Below, piece by piece: positions 15,983 through 24,530 of a stretch of 64,000 bases of DNA. Made by a program: the position numbers and the translations under genes. Source of the DNA: Haliscomenobacter sp041740695. Its GTDB lineage: Bacteria; Bacteroidota; Bacteroidia; Chitinophagales; Saprospiraceae. Within the stretch, counting starts at the first letter, position 1. Every line of letters begins with the position of its first letter. Below the pieces are notes generated by a model, which saw nothing but the letters and a program-made list of their open reading frames with translations, was not told the DNA's origin and ran no database searches. Where the stretch lies: NCBI RefSeq assembly GCF_041740695.1, contig NZ_JBGSLK010000001.1, forward strand, positions 55,818 through 119,817, given 5' to 3'.

Positions 15983-18025
15983 TCAATAACTCAACCCATC
16001 TCCAAATCTGAACAAAGCATATTCTTTAGATTTGAGGTAACCCGGTACATCCGATTGGTTGTCCAACACCGCTTTGCGTGAAACAGGAGTAGAAAATGGC
16101 ATTTTTCCACTTGGATTGAATTTCCCGCTCAACACGTCCAAAAGTGCATCGGTAGTAGTCCCAAAGGTGGCCAAGACTGTTTTTACATTCGGATTGTCGA
16201 TTTCATCAATCACCCAGGGGCTGGTGTAATTGATCACCAGCACGGTAGGTTTGTGGTAAGTGGTTTCATTGACCCGGGCGATGTCGATTTTATTTTTGGA
16301 CAGTTGCAACTCAATTGGGCCCTCTTTAGCTGAAAACAAACCGCCCATGGTGGGGGTCAGCCATAGCACTACAACATCCGCAGCCTCACGGGTGGACACA
16401 AATTCCAGATCCCACGGGTTTGTTTTGGGTAGGATGACGTTAGTGGGCGCGGCACCTCGGCCACTGTCGTAATAAGACTCTACATATACTTTGGTTTTTT
16501 TGGCCAGTGGCAACAGTTTGGCGTTGTTGCGCAACAAGACAATGGATTTGCGAAAGGCCAGATCAGCTTGTTTTTGAAACTCCGCGTTGCCCACCGTTTT
16601 TTCAGCTACAGCCACATCCACATAGGGGTTTTCAAACAGCCCCAAATCCATTTTTTCTTTCAACAAACGGGCAATGGATTCATTGATCCGCGCTTCGGAA
16701 ACCATGCCTTTTTTGACCACTTCCAACAACTGGGCAGGGTCGCCAGAACCGGAGAACAGGTCAACGCTGCACTCGATGGCTTTTTGGTAACGCTCCAGAA
16801 TGCTGAGCTTTTCCACACCCCAGGGCATCATTTCGATGGGGCCCGTATCGGAGTTGATGATGCCTTTAAAGCCCATTTTATCCCGCAAGAGGTCTTTGAG
16901 AATGGCTTTGTTGTAGGCAAAAGCCAGTTCTTCGTATTGCGTGCCGATGGGCTTGGCGTAATAGGGCATGATTGCCGAAGTGCCCGCATCAACGGCCGCC
17001 TGAAAGGGTTTCAGGTGGTAATCGAACATTTTGCCGGGGTAATGTTGGTCTTTGCCCCATTCAAAGTGAGGATCCTGGCCTTCTACTTGAGGGCCACCGC
17101 CGGGGAAATGTTTGGTAGTCAAAGCGACAGATTGTGCCCCCAGTTTATTGCCTTGAAAGCCCAGTACAATCTCCCGCATCATGCCAGCGGCCAGGTCGGC
17201 ATTTTCGCCAAAAGTCCCTTCAATCCGTTGCCAGCGCGGCTCGGTTGCCAAATCGGCCATGTACATGTAGCCTTTGCGCAAGCCTACAGCAGCCCATTCT
17301 TTGGCGGCAATTTCGGCAAAGGTACGGGTCATTTTGAGGTCGTTCATGGCGGCCAAACCCAATTCGCCCGGCCACCGGGAAAAAACCGTGGTTCCTACAC
17401 TCAGTCCGATGGAGGCATCAACGGTGATGTGGTTGCGGGGATTGGAAGCCACGATCGCGGGGATGCCCAGGCGACTGTCTTCACAAAGGGCTTGTAGGTT
17501 ATTGGACCACTCTGCCATGGTTTTAGCCGAGGTATTGGCGCGCAGGATGAAGTGTCGCAGGTGTCGTTCTTTAACCCCTTTGGTGGTGCCTGAGGCGGTG
17601 AGCAAAGGGAAGGGCAAGGGTTTGCGGGAAAACATGTTGGTTTCCTGCTTCAGGTCTTCTTCATTGAAGCCACTAGTGATCTCTGCCCTTGGCGCATTTT
17701 GTTGAAAGGACAAATCACCAGCGAGGCGGGTGGTGCTGATGAGCATAAAGCCCACTTTTTCCTCGATGCTCATTTTGCTGATCAGGTCTTGAACGCGGGT
17801 TTCGACGGGGAGTCGCCAGTCTTCATAGGCATCCAGTTTGCCATTTTTGTTCAGGTCTTTGAATTCAAAGCCCGCTTTTTTGATGATTTTGGCTGAGCGG
17901 TAACCCAATTGGGCTTGGGTTGTTTTTTGGGCAAACCCAGGGGACGCAAACAAACATACCGATAAAGAGAGTACCAGTTGTGTGCTATTTTTTGAAGTAA
18001 AAAGGAGTGATAGTAAAATTTTCAT
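15983..18025 (-). CDS. Glycoside hydrolase family 3 (beta-glucosidase/xylosidase type)
   Basis: The protein has 680 residues and a signal peptide ('VLSLSVCLFASPGFAQ'). An EF-hand-like segment ('FKDLNKNGKLDAYEDW') is followed by the GH3 N-terminal barrel: 'QDLISKMSIEEKVGFML', 'LTTKHFPGGGPQ', and 'GIINSDTGPIEMMPWG' with the likely nucleophile Asp ~393. The C-terminal GH3 alpha/beta sandwich runs from 'IVLLRNNAKLLPL' to the end ('LFRFGDGLSY'). No fibronectin-type third domain is present. Family enzymes cleave terminal beta-linked sugars from oligosaccharides. Substrate specificity cannot be read from the sequence. A perfect hairpin directly abuts the start codon. Confidence 0.92.
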   Translation of the reverse strand: MKILLSLLFTSKNSTQLVLSLSVCLFASPGFAQKTTQAQLGYRSAKIIKKAGFEFKDLNKNGKLDAYEDWRLPVETRVQDLISKMSIEEKVGFMLISTTRLAGDLSFQQNAPRAEITSGFNEEDLKQETNMFSRKPLPFPLLTASGTTKGVKERHLRHFILRANTSAKTMAEWSNNLQALCEDSRLGIPAIVASNPRNHITVDASIGLSVGTTVFSRWPGELGLAAMNDLKMTRTFAEIAAKEWAAVGLRKGYMYMADLATEPRWQRIEGTFGENADLAAGMMREIVLGFQGNKLGAQSVALTTKHFPGGGPQVEGQDPHFEWGKDQHYPGKMFDYHLKPFQAAVDAGTSAIMPYYAKPIGTQYEELAFAYNKAILKDLLRDKMGFKGIINSDTGPIEMMPWGVEKLSILERYQKAIECSVDLFSGSGDPAQLLEVVKKGMVSEARINESIARLLKEKMDLGLFENPYVDVAVAEKTVGNAEFQKQADLAFRKSIVLLRNNAKLLPLAKKTKVYVESYYDSGRGAAPTNVILPKTNPWDLEFVSTREAADVVVLWLTPTMGGLFSAKEGPIELQLSKNKIDIARVNETTYHKPTVLVINYTSPWVIDEIDNPNVKTVLATFGTTTDALLDVLSGKFNPSGKMPFSTPVSRKAVLDNQSDVPGYLKSKEYALFRFGDGLSY

Positions 18026-18057
18026 ACGCTACCGTTTTTGATCAAAGACGGTAGCGT
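18026..18057 (-). promoter_or_regulatory. Hairpin abutting the GH3 start codon
   Basis: ACGCTACCGT and ACGGTAGCGT form perfect 10-bp arms around a TTGATCAA-containing centre. The 3' arm touches the ATG at 18025. It occupies the whole ribosome-binding region. It could be an operator or a translational control hairpin. Confidence 0.65.
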
Positions 18058-18121
18058 TATCAGGCACCCTTACTTTTAACCCTTAAAAATCAAAAGTTTA
18101 TTAGCGTAAGCACTTTCACAC

Positions 18122-18676
18122 TTATTTCTTGAGCTTTTTCATCCGAATTGGGTTGTACCAAAGCCAAAAGCCACTAATGGCCAAAAACACCAAGCCAATT
18201 CCCGCCAGCGTGGTATAGGCCAGTTTGATTTGATCGCTGCCAAGCTTCAGTTCCAAGTCCAGAATCGAGCCATCGTGGATTTTTTCAATCCAATCTGAAT
18301 TGCGGGCGTTCACTGCCAGAATCCGGCCAGTAGCACAGTCAATTTGTAGTTCGGTGAAATGGTGTACAAATACAACTTTAGCAACTCCCTTTTGAGGGCG
18401 TACGTCGATGCGGTCGATCTCAGGAGATTTTTTCAAAGTCAACGTAGCGTAATTGCTGGCCACCTTGCTGATGCTGTCCAGGCTGATCCAGGTTGGGGTT
18501 TCGAGATTGCTGCCCTTTTCGGTTTTGGGTAAAAGGCCTACTTGTTTTTTCCAGCCCAGCAACAAACCAGTGGTTCCAATCAGCGTCAAAAACAGGAACA
18601 AAGGAATGGCAAACCAGCGGTGCAGCTTGCGGTAAAGGCGGGTGGTTGAAGCAATGCGGGCTGTTTTTTGACTCAT
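18122..18676 (-). CDS. PepSY-associated transmembrane protein
   Basis: The protein has 184 residues, with the start at ATG 18676. The longer frame to 18793 begins upstream of the promoter box and has no hydrophobic leader. The N-terminal 'LHRWFAIPLFLFLTLIGTTGLLLGW' is the typical PepSY_TM first helix. A PepSY-like periplasmic domain follows ('VVFVHHFTELQIDCATGRIL'), then a second helix 'LVFLAISGFWLWYNP'. This is a short, two-helix form of the family, which is often linked to iron-siderophore reduction or peptidase inhibition. Its specific role is unknown. Confidence 0.8.
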   Translation of the reverse strand: MSQKTARIASTTRLYRKLHRWFAIPLFLFLTLIGTTGLLLGWKKQVGLLPKTEKGSNLETPTWISLDSISKVASNYATLTLKKSPEIDRIDVRPQKGVAKVVFVHHFTELQIDCATGRILAVNARNSDWIEKIHDGSILDLELKLGSDQIKLAYTTLAGIGLVFLAISGFWLWYNPIRMKKLKK

Positions 18677-18782
18677 GAAGGTGGTGTGATTTGTGGGGGC
18701 TGAAGATAGGGAATTTTCTGGCGTACCAACAAACCGGAAAGTATCGAATAAAAAAGCGTGTACCATTTGGTCGTCAATCGAA

Positions 18783-18790
18783 CAAAGGTA
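18783..18790 (-). promoter_or_regulatory. Bacteroidota -7 box for the PepSY gene
   Basis: On the minus strand TACCTTTG matches TAnnTTTG. It overlaps the first codons of the longer open frame, which supports the internal start at 18676. Confidence 0.5.
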
Positions 18791-18841
18791 CACGCTTTGG
18801 CAGTCAAATAAGACTTTAATGTGTGCGGGTTTAGCACTTGT

Positions 18842-20047
18842 TTAGCGGAAGGTAAGTTTCACCGGATTGAATTCTAGTTTCACAATGCGGGTATCATCAT
18901 TGCAATTGTCATCCTCACTAATATCGGGGCCGCCCGTGTCGCCAACGATGTGGAAAAAGCGAACCAGGGTTCCTTCCGTGGGAGGTACTTGGCATATGGT
19001 ATTGCCTCCAACGGAAACACCCTTGACCAACTGCGCAAAAGATCGATAGTCTCCAACAGGGATTCCAAAACTGGCAAATACATCACCCGCAACGGTCACA
19101 CCAGAACCTAAAAATGAGGCAACCGCATTGGATATATCCGCACCAGGAGCAATAAATTGAAATCCACCAGGAGGGCTGATGAATTGGGTGCGCGAAGCCG
19201 TGGCCGAATTGATGGTAGCAATGGTCTTGCCATAAGGGGCATCGTAAACCTTTTTGCGCCACTTTTGCTCGGTGGTGGACCAATCGTGTACCGTTTCTTG
19301 CGCCCACAGGTAGATATCGGCATACAATGAGCGTCCAGCATCGCCAATGCTAAGCTTAACTTCACATTTGATGCGGGGCCCGTGCCCGTCGAATTCCCGG
19401 TCGCCACGCAATAAAGCTTTGGGGCAAAGCCATTCTTCAAAAGGCAGGATGTTGATGGTGGTAATATTTGAAGCAGGTTGCCGATGATCTGGCACATAAA
19501 ACATCACTTTTTTGCTGGAATAGCCCCAGTTCAATAAGTTTTGATCGGTATGCTCTCCTTCCACCAGACACAGGGTATAATCCCGGCAGGGGTTTCCCTG
19601 CGGCAAGGCGTTTACCCAGCGGCTTACTTCCAAAAATTTCCCTGTAGCGGGTCTGGTGCGGTAAGCGTAAAATTGAAACTTCTTATCGCGATAACCCCAG
19701 CTCTGCAATTGCGCGTCGGTGTGCTCGTGCTCCCCAAGCAAAATAGAGGTATTGCACCCGGGCAGGGTCCAGCGGTTAACCGCAATAACGTTGTTGCCGC
19801 TAGGCCGGACGGCGTAGGCTTCAAACTGGAAGGTTTTGGTTTTGTACCCATTTTGAAGCAAAACTGCATCGCTGACGTGGTTTGCAGGGATACTTTCCCA
19901 GTCGCCATATACGGGGGAGACCCACCGATTGATTTTGACATTTTGGAGTAGGGCCCGGTTGATGGTCGTGCCGATGGGTTTTTGGGCGGACAGCGTGAGT
20001 ATGGCTGCCGTGATAAATGACAGGGATAAAAAGATTTTCGTATTCAT
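18842..20047 (-). CDS. Secreted protein: RW/WGY repeats plus 'VIGDTGG' C-terminal domain
   Basis: The protein has 401 residues from ATG 20047 (five more if the upstream ATG at 20062 is used), with signal peptide 'IFLSLSFITAAILTLSAQ'. Residues ~25-205 contain three repeats of about 55 residues. Each has an 'xxRW' strand, a 'H(T/V)(D/S)xxLxxxGY' turn and a 'KxxxFYxY' strand, recalling the DUF5648-type 'RFYN...HFYT...GY...FY' carbohydrate-binding-like repeats. The C-terminal ~165 residues start 'LCPKALLRGDREFDGHGPRI' and end 'IVGDTGGPDISEDDNC...EFNPVKLTFR'. This domain is shared with the proteins at 20099 and 24531. It is last in a cluster of four same-strand secreted genes. Confidence 0.7.
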   Translation of the reverse strand: MNTKIFLSLSFITAAILTLSAQKPIGTTINRALLQNVKINRWVSPVYGDWESIPANHVSDAVLLQNGYKTKTFQFEAYAVRPSGNNVIAVNRWTLPGCNTSILLGEHEHTDAQLQSWGYRDKKFQFYAYRTRPATGKFLEVSRWVNALPQGNPCRDYTLCLVEGEHTDQNLLNWGYSSKKVMFYVPDHRQPASNITTINILPFEEWLCPKALLRGDREFDGHGPRIKCEVKLSIGDAGRSLYADIYLWAQETVHDWSTTEQKWRKKVYDAPYGKTIATINSATASRTQFISPPGGFQFIAPGADISNAVASFLGSGVTVAGDVFASFGIPVGDYRSFAQLVKGVSVGGNTICQVPPTEGTLVRFFHIVGDTGGPDISEDDNCNDDTRIVKLEFNPVKLTFR

Positions 20048-20098
20048 TTTAAATGGTTTCAATGGTGAAAAAGGTTTAATTACCAGAATAAGGCAAGG

Positions 20099-22225
20099 TT
20101 ACCTTTGAGATAGTGTCACTGTAATGGGATTGAATTCAATGCGCCTTATCTGGGTATCACAACCACAGTCGTTGTCTCCACTAATGTCTCCACTTCCAGT
20201 ATCTCCAATCACTTGAATACGCCTGACTAGACCACCCATGACCGGCATTTCTAATATTTCACCATCATTACAACCGCCCCATCCTTCACCTCCTGCATTG
20301 GTGCCACGTCGACTAGACGTAGATGATCTCGAAGAAGTGATTCCACTGATCCGCTGATTTGCGGGAGCGGACCAAATACGTTGTGTAAAAGTTTGTTCAA
20401 CCGTTGAATAATCTCCTCCCGTTTCTTCCGCTTTGAAATAAATTACGGCATCAAGATGGGCAGCATCCGCACTCACTTGAATATTTACATTGCATTGAAT
20501 TTGAGGACCTCCACCAAACTCTGCATCACCTCTGGTTTTTCGCGTTGGACAAAGGGTACCAATTGAAGCGGGGTTAACAATTTGACTTTGAGTAGGAGCA
20601 GGAAAAGGATACAGCGTACGCATTAATGCAATATCATTTGGCGACAAATTGGTATTCCAGGGCACTGAATAACTACCAATCGTAAGTGCATCATTAATGG
20701 GGTAATGCATAATTGAGGTTGGATCGTAACGGGTGAATTGAGTTTGGTCGCGGTCGAAGCGTTGGAAAATATTATGTTCAATTTTTGCCGCGTCCCAGGG
20801 TGGGCTTAGGTTCGAAAAAAACCTCATCACCGCATCTCTGTCCCAAGGAATGCCCGCATCAGGGTGTTGGTGTTCGTGAATGGCACCTAATGCATGACCA
20901 AACTCATGCAGGATTGTTCTTCTAAATTCCGTTTCAGTGGTCGTTTCGGTAAACCATCCATAATTCATGGAGGGGTTAGCAAATCTTGAGTCGGTTCCTA
21001 TATGAGACCAAGAAGTTTCGTCTTGTACAAAAGAAATATGGATATCGGCAGGTTCTCGATCTACATATTCAAACCTTAAATTGGCATATTGTAGCCATTC
21101 ATTGGCATATCGACGTACGCGCTCTCTAATAAATGGTGTTGAGCCATTCATCATAATACGGATGGTTTGTCCATTTTGCCACAAGTTCCTCCTCAAAGCA
21201 GCTAAACTGACCGCTCCATTAAAAGAGATAGGAAAACGGTCTATACACACTTTTGCCTGTGGAATAGGGCTAATACTTCCCACATTCATCGCCAACACAT
21301 TAAACTTTGCCCCCGCTTTCATCGCTGTTCCATCATTGTTGAATATCGTCCAATACCCATTTTTGTAATTCCAGCGGTCGGTAGGGTGATCATACCAGCC
21401 ATTGATGGGGCTATCGTTATACGGTCCGGAGGTTTGCCCGGCTGCCCCACCAGGGCTCCAGCCCCAATTCGGCGTTGCCCAGAGCATTACATTGGTATTT
21501 CCATTTAAAAAGGGCTGATCAAAATAGGTGATACCTCCAGCAAGGATATTGTTTGGAGTGACCGTATGCATAAAAGCCTTCGCTGTAGGAAAACCGGAAG
21601 CCACCCCATTGGTGATCACCATGACATTGAATCGTGCGCCGACTGGCATGGTGGACTTTGCAGAAATGGCCGGGTCTGGAGACAGGTATTTATTGTTGGA
21701 GATGTACCATTTGCCGTTGGCGTAGCTCACTATTGGAGAGTTGTCATTGTAGGTTCCTGACCAATTTTGGGTAACCATCAACAATACGTTGGGTTTATTG
21801 TTAGTGGCAGGATGATCAATCACCATTCCATTTGGAGCGAGCCCTGCCTTGCTGTTTTGCGTACAGGTGACGCTGAAATAATTGGCGTTCCCAGCAGGTG
21901 CAACCAGCACGTTAAAGGTGAGGTTAACGGGCATTGGAGCCTTGGTATTTTGGTTAAAAATGGCCCAGCGCCCGCCTGAATAATAGACCCCTGCATTTTG
22001 TTGATAATCTGCCCCGCTAGGATCTGCGCCATTGGTATTGTAGTTGGGCATGATGAAAACCAGGGCATTGGGGTTGCCATTCAATTGGGGATGGTCCAAG
22101 CGGGTGATGTGGCCTTGGACATTGCCTGGGTTGGTGACGTGGCGGAAGGCCACTTGCGCACCAATAGGGGTAACCAATCCCAAAATGATACAGACTAGAC
22201 ACAAATAAAAGAATTTCGTTTTCAT
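20099..22225 (-). CDS. Secreted astacin-like zinc metalloprotease with LDHP repeats and 'VIGDTGG' C-terminal domain
   Basis: Start ATG 22225 gives 708 residues with signal peptide 'LCLVCIILGLVTPIGAQ'. Residues ~25-330 hold three repeats with the core 'LDHPQLNGNPNALVF' and the end 'PVNLTFNVLV' (DUF7452-like). A protease domain follows, with HEFGHALGAIHEHQHP at 440-455 matching the astacin/M12A HExxHxxGxxHE pattern, and Met-turn 'SIMHYP' at ~504-509. The C-terminal ~150 residues form the shared 'LCPTRKTRGDAEFGGG... QVIGDTGSGDISGDNDC...EFNPITV' domain. It is probably a secreted protease whose repeats bind a surface or polymer. Its N-terminal DNA is nearly identical to that of the 22471 gene, and its C-terminal domain to that of the 24531 gene. 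Confidence 0.82.
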   Translation of the reverse strand: MKTKFFYLCLVCIILGLVTPIGAQVAFRHVTNPGNVQGHITRLDHPQLNGNPNALVFIMPNYNTNGADPSGADYQQNAGVYYSGGRWAIFNQNTKAPMPVNLTFNVLVAPAGNANYFSVTCTQNSKAGLAPNGMVIDHPATNNKPNVLLMVTQNWSGTYNDNSPIVSYANGKWYISNNKYLSPDPAISAKSTMPVGARFNVMVITNGVASGFPTAKAFMHTVTPNNILAGGITYFDQPFLNGNTNVMLWATPNWGWSPGGAAGQTSGPYNDSPINGWYDHPTDRWNYKNGYWTIFNNDGTAMKAGAKFNVLAMNVGSISPIPQAKVCIDRFPISFNGAVSLAALRRNLWQNGQTIRIMMNGSTPFIRERVRRYANEWLQYANLRFEYVDREPADIHISFVQDETSWSHIGTDSRFANPSMNYGWFTETTTETEFRRTILHEFGHALGAIHEHQHPDAGIPWDRDAVMRFFSNLSPPWDAAKIEHNIFQRFDRDQTQFTRYDPTSIMHYPINDALTIGSYSVPWNTNLSPNDIALMRTLYPFPAPTQSQIVNPASIGTLCPTRKTRGDAEFGGGPQIQCNVNIQVSADAAHLDAVIYFKAEETGGDYSTVEQTFTQRIWSAPANQRISGITSSRSSTSSRRGTNAGGEGWGGCNDGEILEMPVMGGLVRRIQVIGDTGSGDISGDNDCGCDTQIRRIEFNPITVTLSQR

Positions 22226-22250
22226 TAGGTAAAAATTAAAACATGAAAAA

Positions 22251-22450
22251 ATGAAGGGTTCCACTCCAAAATCCCTGCGGACTTTGGGCAATACAGGATC
22301 ATTTACACACATTTTGGATGGAAAGTAATGAGAGTGGTGGCTAACCAAGAAGTGTACAACGGCATGAGGCATTTCAACTGAGGTTTAGTTTGTAAGACGA
22401 TTCAAAAATCAATAAAATTCAACTAATAAGAAATCGCATGATGATGTGAC
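22251..22450. repeat. Duplicated intergenic segment, copy 1
   Basis: Nearly identical by eye to 26177-26377, including CTCCAAAATCCCTGCGGACT and TACAACGGCATGAGGCATTT and ending in CATGATGATGTGAC. It forms the upstream region of the 20099-22225 gene. Confidence 0.9.
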
Positions 22451-22470
22451 ATTGTTTCTTCAAAACCACG

Positions 22471-24495
22471 TCATGGCTTTTGATATACCAGATATTCGCT
22501 TGGTGGAGAAGTTGCCAAAAACCGGAATAAACCCGAAACACTGGTGATGTACTTTAACAGGGTAGGCATTCCAGCCATTGGAAAAAAATCCAGACGAACC
22601 ATGGTTATAGTCCAAGTATCTCCAGCTGAAAACGCTGAAGAACGTCCTGAAATGAATACAATTTTACAGCTCAAAACATCATCTTTTGTGACTGAACCGG
22701 GTAGCGGAATAAATACCTCGTTTAAGGAACCATCGGCCCAACGTAAACTCCGATTAAGTGTCAACTCAAAGTCTTGGGCTTGTCCTCTCAGCTTGATTAT
22801 TGCCTTTGCTACACTGATTTCCTGCAAGTCATCATTTCCGGTACGAATTGATAATCTAAGGCTAGGCTGGTTTGTAGGCCGACCAAATGGATATCGGCTA
22901 CGCATAAAAGCAATATCATTGGGAGAGAGATTGTTATTCCATGGCGTCGAATAATTACCAATCGTAAGCGCATCATCAATTGGATAGTGCATGATGGAGG
23001 TTCGGTCATAGGCAGAAAACTGTGTTATGGTTCGGTCATACTCTCGAAACAAGTTTCTTTCAATCTTCTCCATATCCCAAAAGTGAGGGTGGCCGGAGTA
23101 ATACCTGATCACTGCCTCTCTGTCCCAAGGTATACCCCCTTCAGGGTGTTGATGCTCGTGTATTGCGCCCAAAGCATGACCAAATTCATGCAGGACAACG
23201 CTTCTAAATTTATCTTCACTTAAATCATCGGTAAGCCATCCAAAATTCATGGATGGATTGTGCAACCTGGAGCTCGTTCCATTCCAGGACGAAGAGCCAC
23301 CTGGTTCAAAAGAGATGTGAATATCGGCAGGTTCCTGATTTACATACTCAAATCGTAGGTTAACGTGAGGGAGCCATTCATTGGCGTATCGACGAACTCT
23401 TTCTCGTACAATTGGGGTTGAACCATTCATCATGATCCGAATGGTTTGTCCATTTTGCCATAGATTTCTCCCCAAAACAGCAATGTTGTTCGCCCCATTT
23501 ATAGTAAGAGGGATTTGGTCATAACAGATTCTCGGTTGTATACCCGGATTTGTACTGACTGCCAGCACATTAAACTTCGCCCCGGCTTTCATCGCTGTTC
23601 CATCATTGTTGAATATCGTCCAATACCCATTTTTATAATTCCAGGCATCGGTAGGATGATCGTACCAGGCATTGATCGGACTATCGTTGTACGGCCCGGA
23701 GGTTTGCCCAGCCGCTCCACCAGGGCTCCAGCCCCAATTTGGCGTTGCCCAGAGCATTACATTGGTGTTTCTATTTAAAAAGGGCTGATCAAAATAGGTG
23801 ATGCCTCCAGCAAGGATATTGTTTGGAGTGACCGTATGCATGAATGCTTTTGCTGTAGGGAAACCAGGAACCACCCCATTGCTGATCACCATGACATTAA
23901 AACGTGCTCCGACTGGCAAGGTAGACTTAGCCGAAATGGCCGGGTCAGGAGACAGGTATTTGTTGTTGGAGATGTACCATTTCCCGTTGGCGTAGCTCAC
24001 TATTGGGGAGTTGTCATTGTAGGTTCCCGACCAATTCTGAGTGACCATCAACAATAGATTGGGTTTGTTGTTGGTGGCGGGGTGATCAATGACCATTCCA
24101 TTTGGAGCGAGCCCTGCCTTGCTGTTCTGCGTACAGGTGACGCTGAAATAATTGGAATTCCCTGCAGGCGCAACCAGCACGTTAAAGGTGAGGTTGACAG
24201 GCATTGGAGCCTTGGTGTTTTGGTTAAAAATGGCCCAGCGCCAGCCTGAATAGTAGATACCCGCATTTTGTGCATAATCCGCCCCAGTAGGGTCTGCGCC
24301 ATTGGTGTTGTAGTTGGGCATGATGAAAACCAGGGCATTGGGGTTGCCATTCAACTGAGGATGGTCCAAGCGGGTGATGTGGCCTTGGGTATTACCTGAA
24401 CTGGTGACGTGTCGGAAGGCCACTTGCGCATTAATAGGGGTAATCAGTCCCAAAACAATATAGACTAGGCACAGAAACAAGAGCTTCGTTTTCAT
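22471..24495 (-). CDS. Secreted astacin-like zinc metalloprotease with LDHP repeats and 'TGxDDLR' C-terminal domain
   Basis: The protein has 674 residues and signal peptide 'LCLVYIVLGLITPINAQ'. It has the same three LDHP repeats as the 20099 product. Its protease domain has HEFGHALGAIHEHQHP at about 436-451 and Met-turn 'SIMHYPIDD'. The C-terminal ~130 residues differ: 'LRLSIRTGNDDLQEISVAKA', 'LNRSLRWADGSLNE', 'FSAGDTWTITMVRLDFF'. This is the same domain found in the 34029 and 36415 products. The gene starts 35 bp after the stop of 24531 and so is probably co-transcribed with it. It is a tandem paralogue of 20099 with an exchanged C-terminal module. Confidence 0.82.
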   Translation of the reverse strand: MKTKLLFLCLVYIVLGLITPINAQVAFRHVTSSGNTQGHITRLDHPQLNGNPNALVFIMPNYNTNGADPTGADYAQNAGIYYSGWRWAIFNQNTKAPMPVNLTFNVLVAPAGNSNYFSVTCTQNSKAGLAPNGMVIDHPATNNKPNLLLMVTQNWSGTYNDNSPIVSYANGKWYISNNKYLSPDPAISAKSTLPVGARFNVMVISNGVVPGFPTAKAFMHTVTPNNILAGGITYFDQPFLNRNTNVMLWATPNWGWSPGGAAGQTSGPYNDSPINAWYDHPTDAWNYKNGYWTIFNNDGTAMKAGAKFNVLAVSTNPGIQPRICYDQIPLTINGANNIAVLGRNLWQNGQTIRIMMNGSTPIVRERVRRYANEWLPHVNLRFEYVNQEPADIHISFEPGGSSSWNGTSSRLHNPSMNFGWLTDDLSEDKFRSVVLHEFGHALGAIHEHQHPEGGIPWDREAVIRYYSGHPHFWDMEKIERNLFREYDRTITQFSAYDRTSIMHYPIDDALTIGNYSTPWNNNLSPNDIAFMRSRYPFGRPTNQPSLRLSIRTGNDDLQEISVAKAIIKLRGQAQDFELTLNRSLRWADGSLNEVFIPLPGSVTKDDVLSCKIVFISGRSSAFSAGDTWTITMVRLDFFPMAGMPTLLKYITSVSGLFRFLATSPPSEYLVYQKP

Positions 24496-24530
24496 TGTGA
24501 AGAAGTTAATCTTTGAAAAAATGAATTTTA

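Noticed and set aside
16568..17497. 309-codon frame opposite the GH3 gene
   Set aside because: The GH3 motifs on the minus strand are unambiguous, and the plus frame has no recognisable feature.
18677..18793. Extended start for the PepSY protein
   Set aside because: It begins within a TACCTTTG promoter box and lacks a hydrophobic leader.
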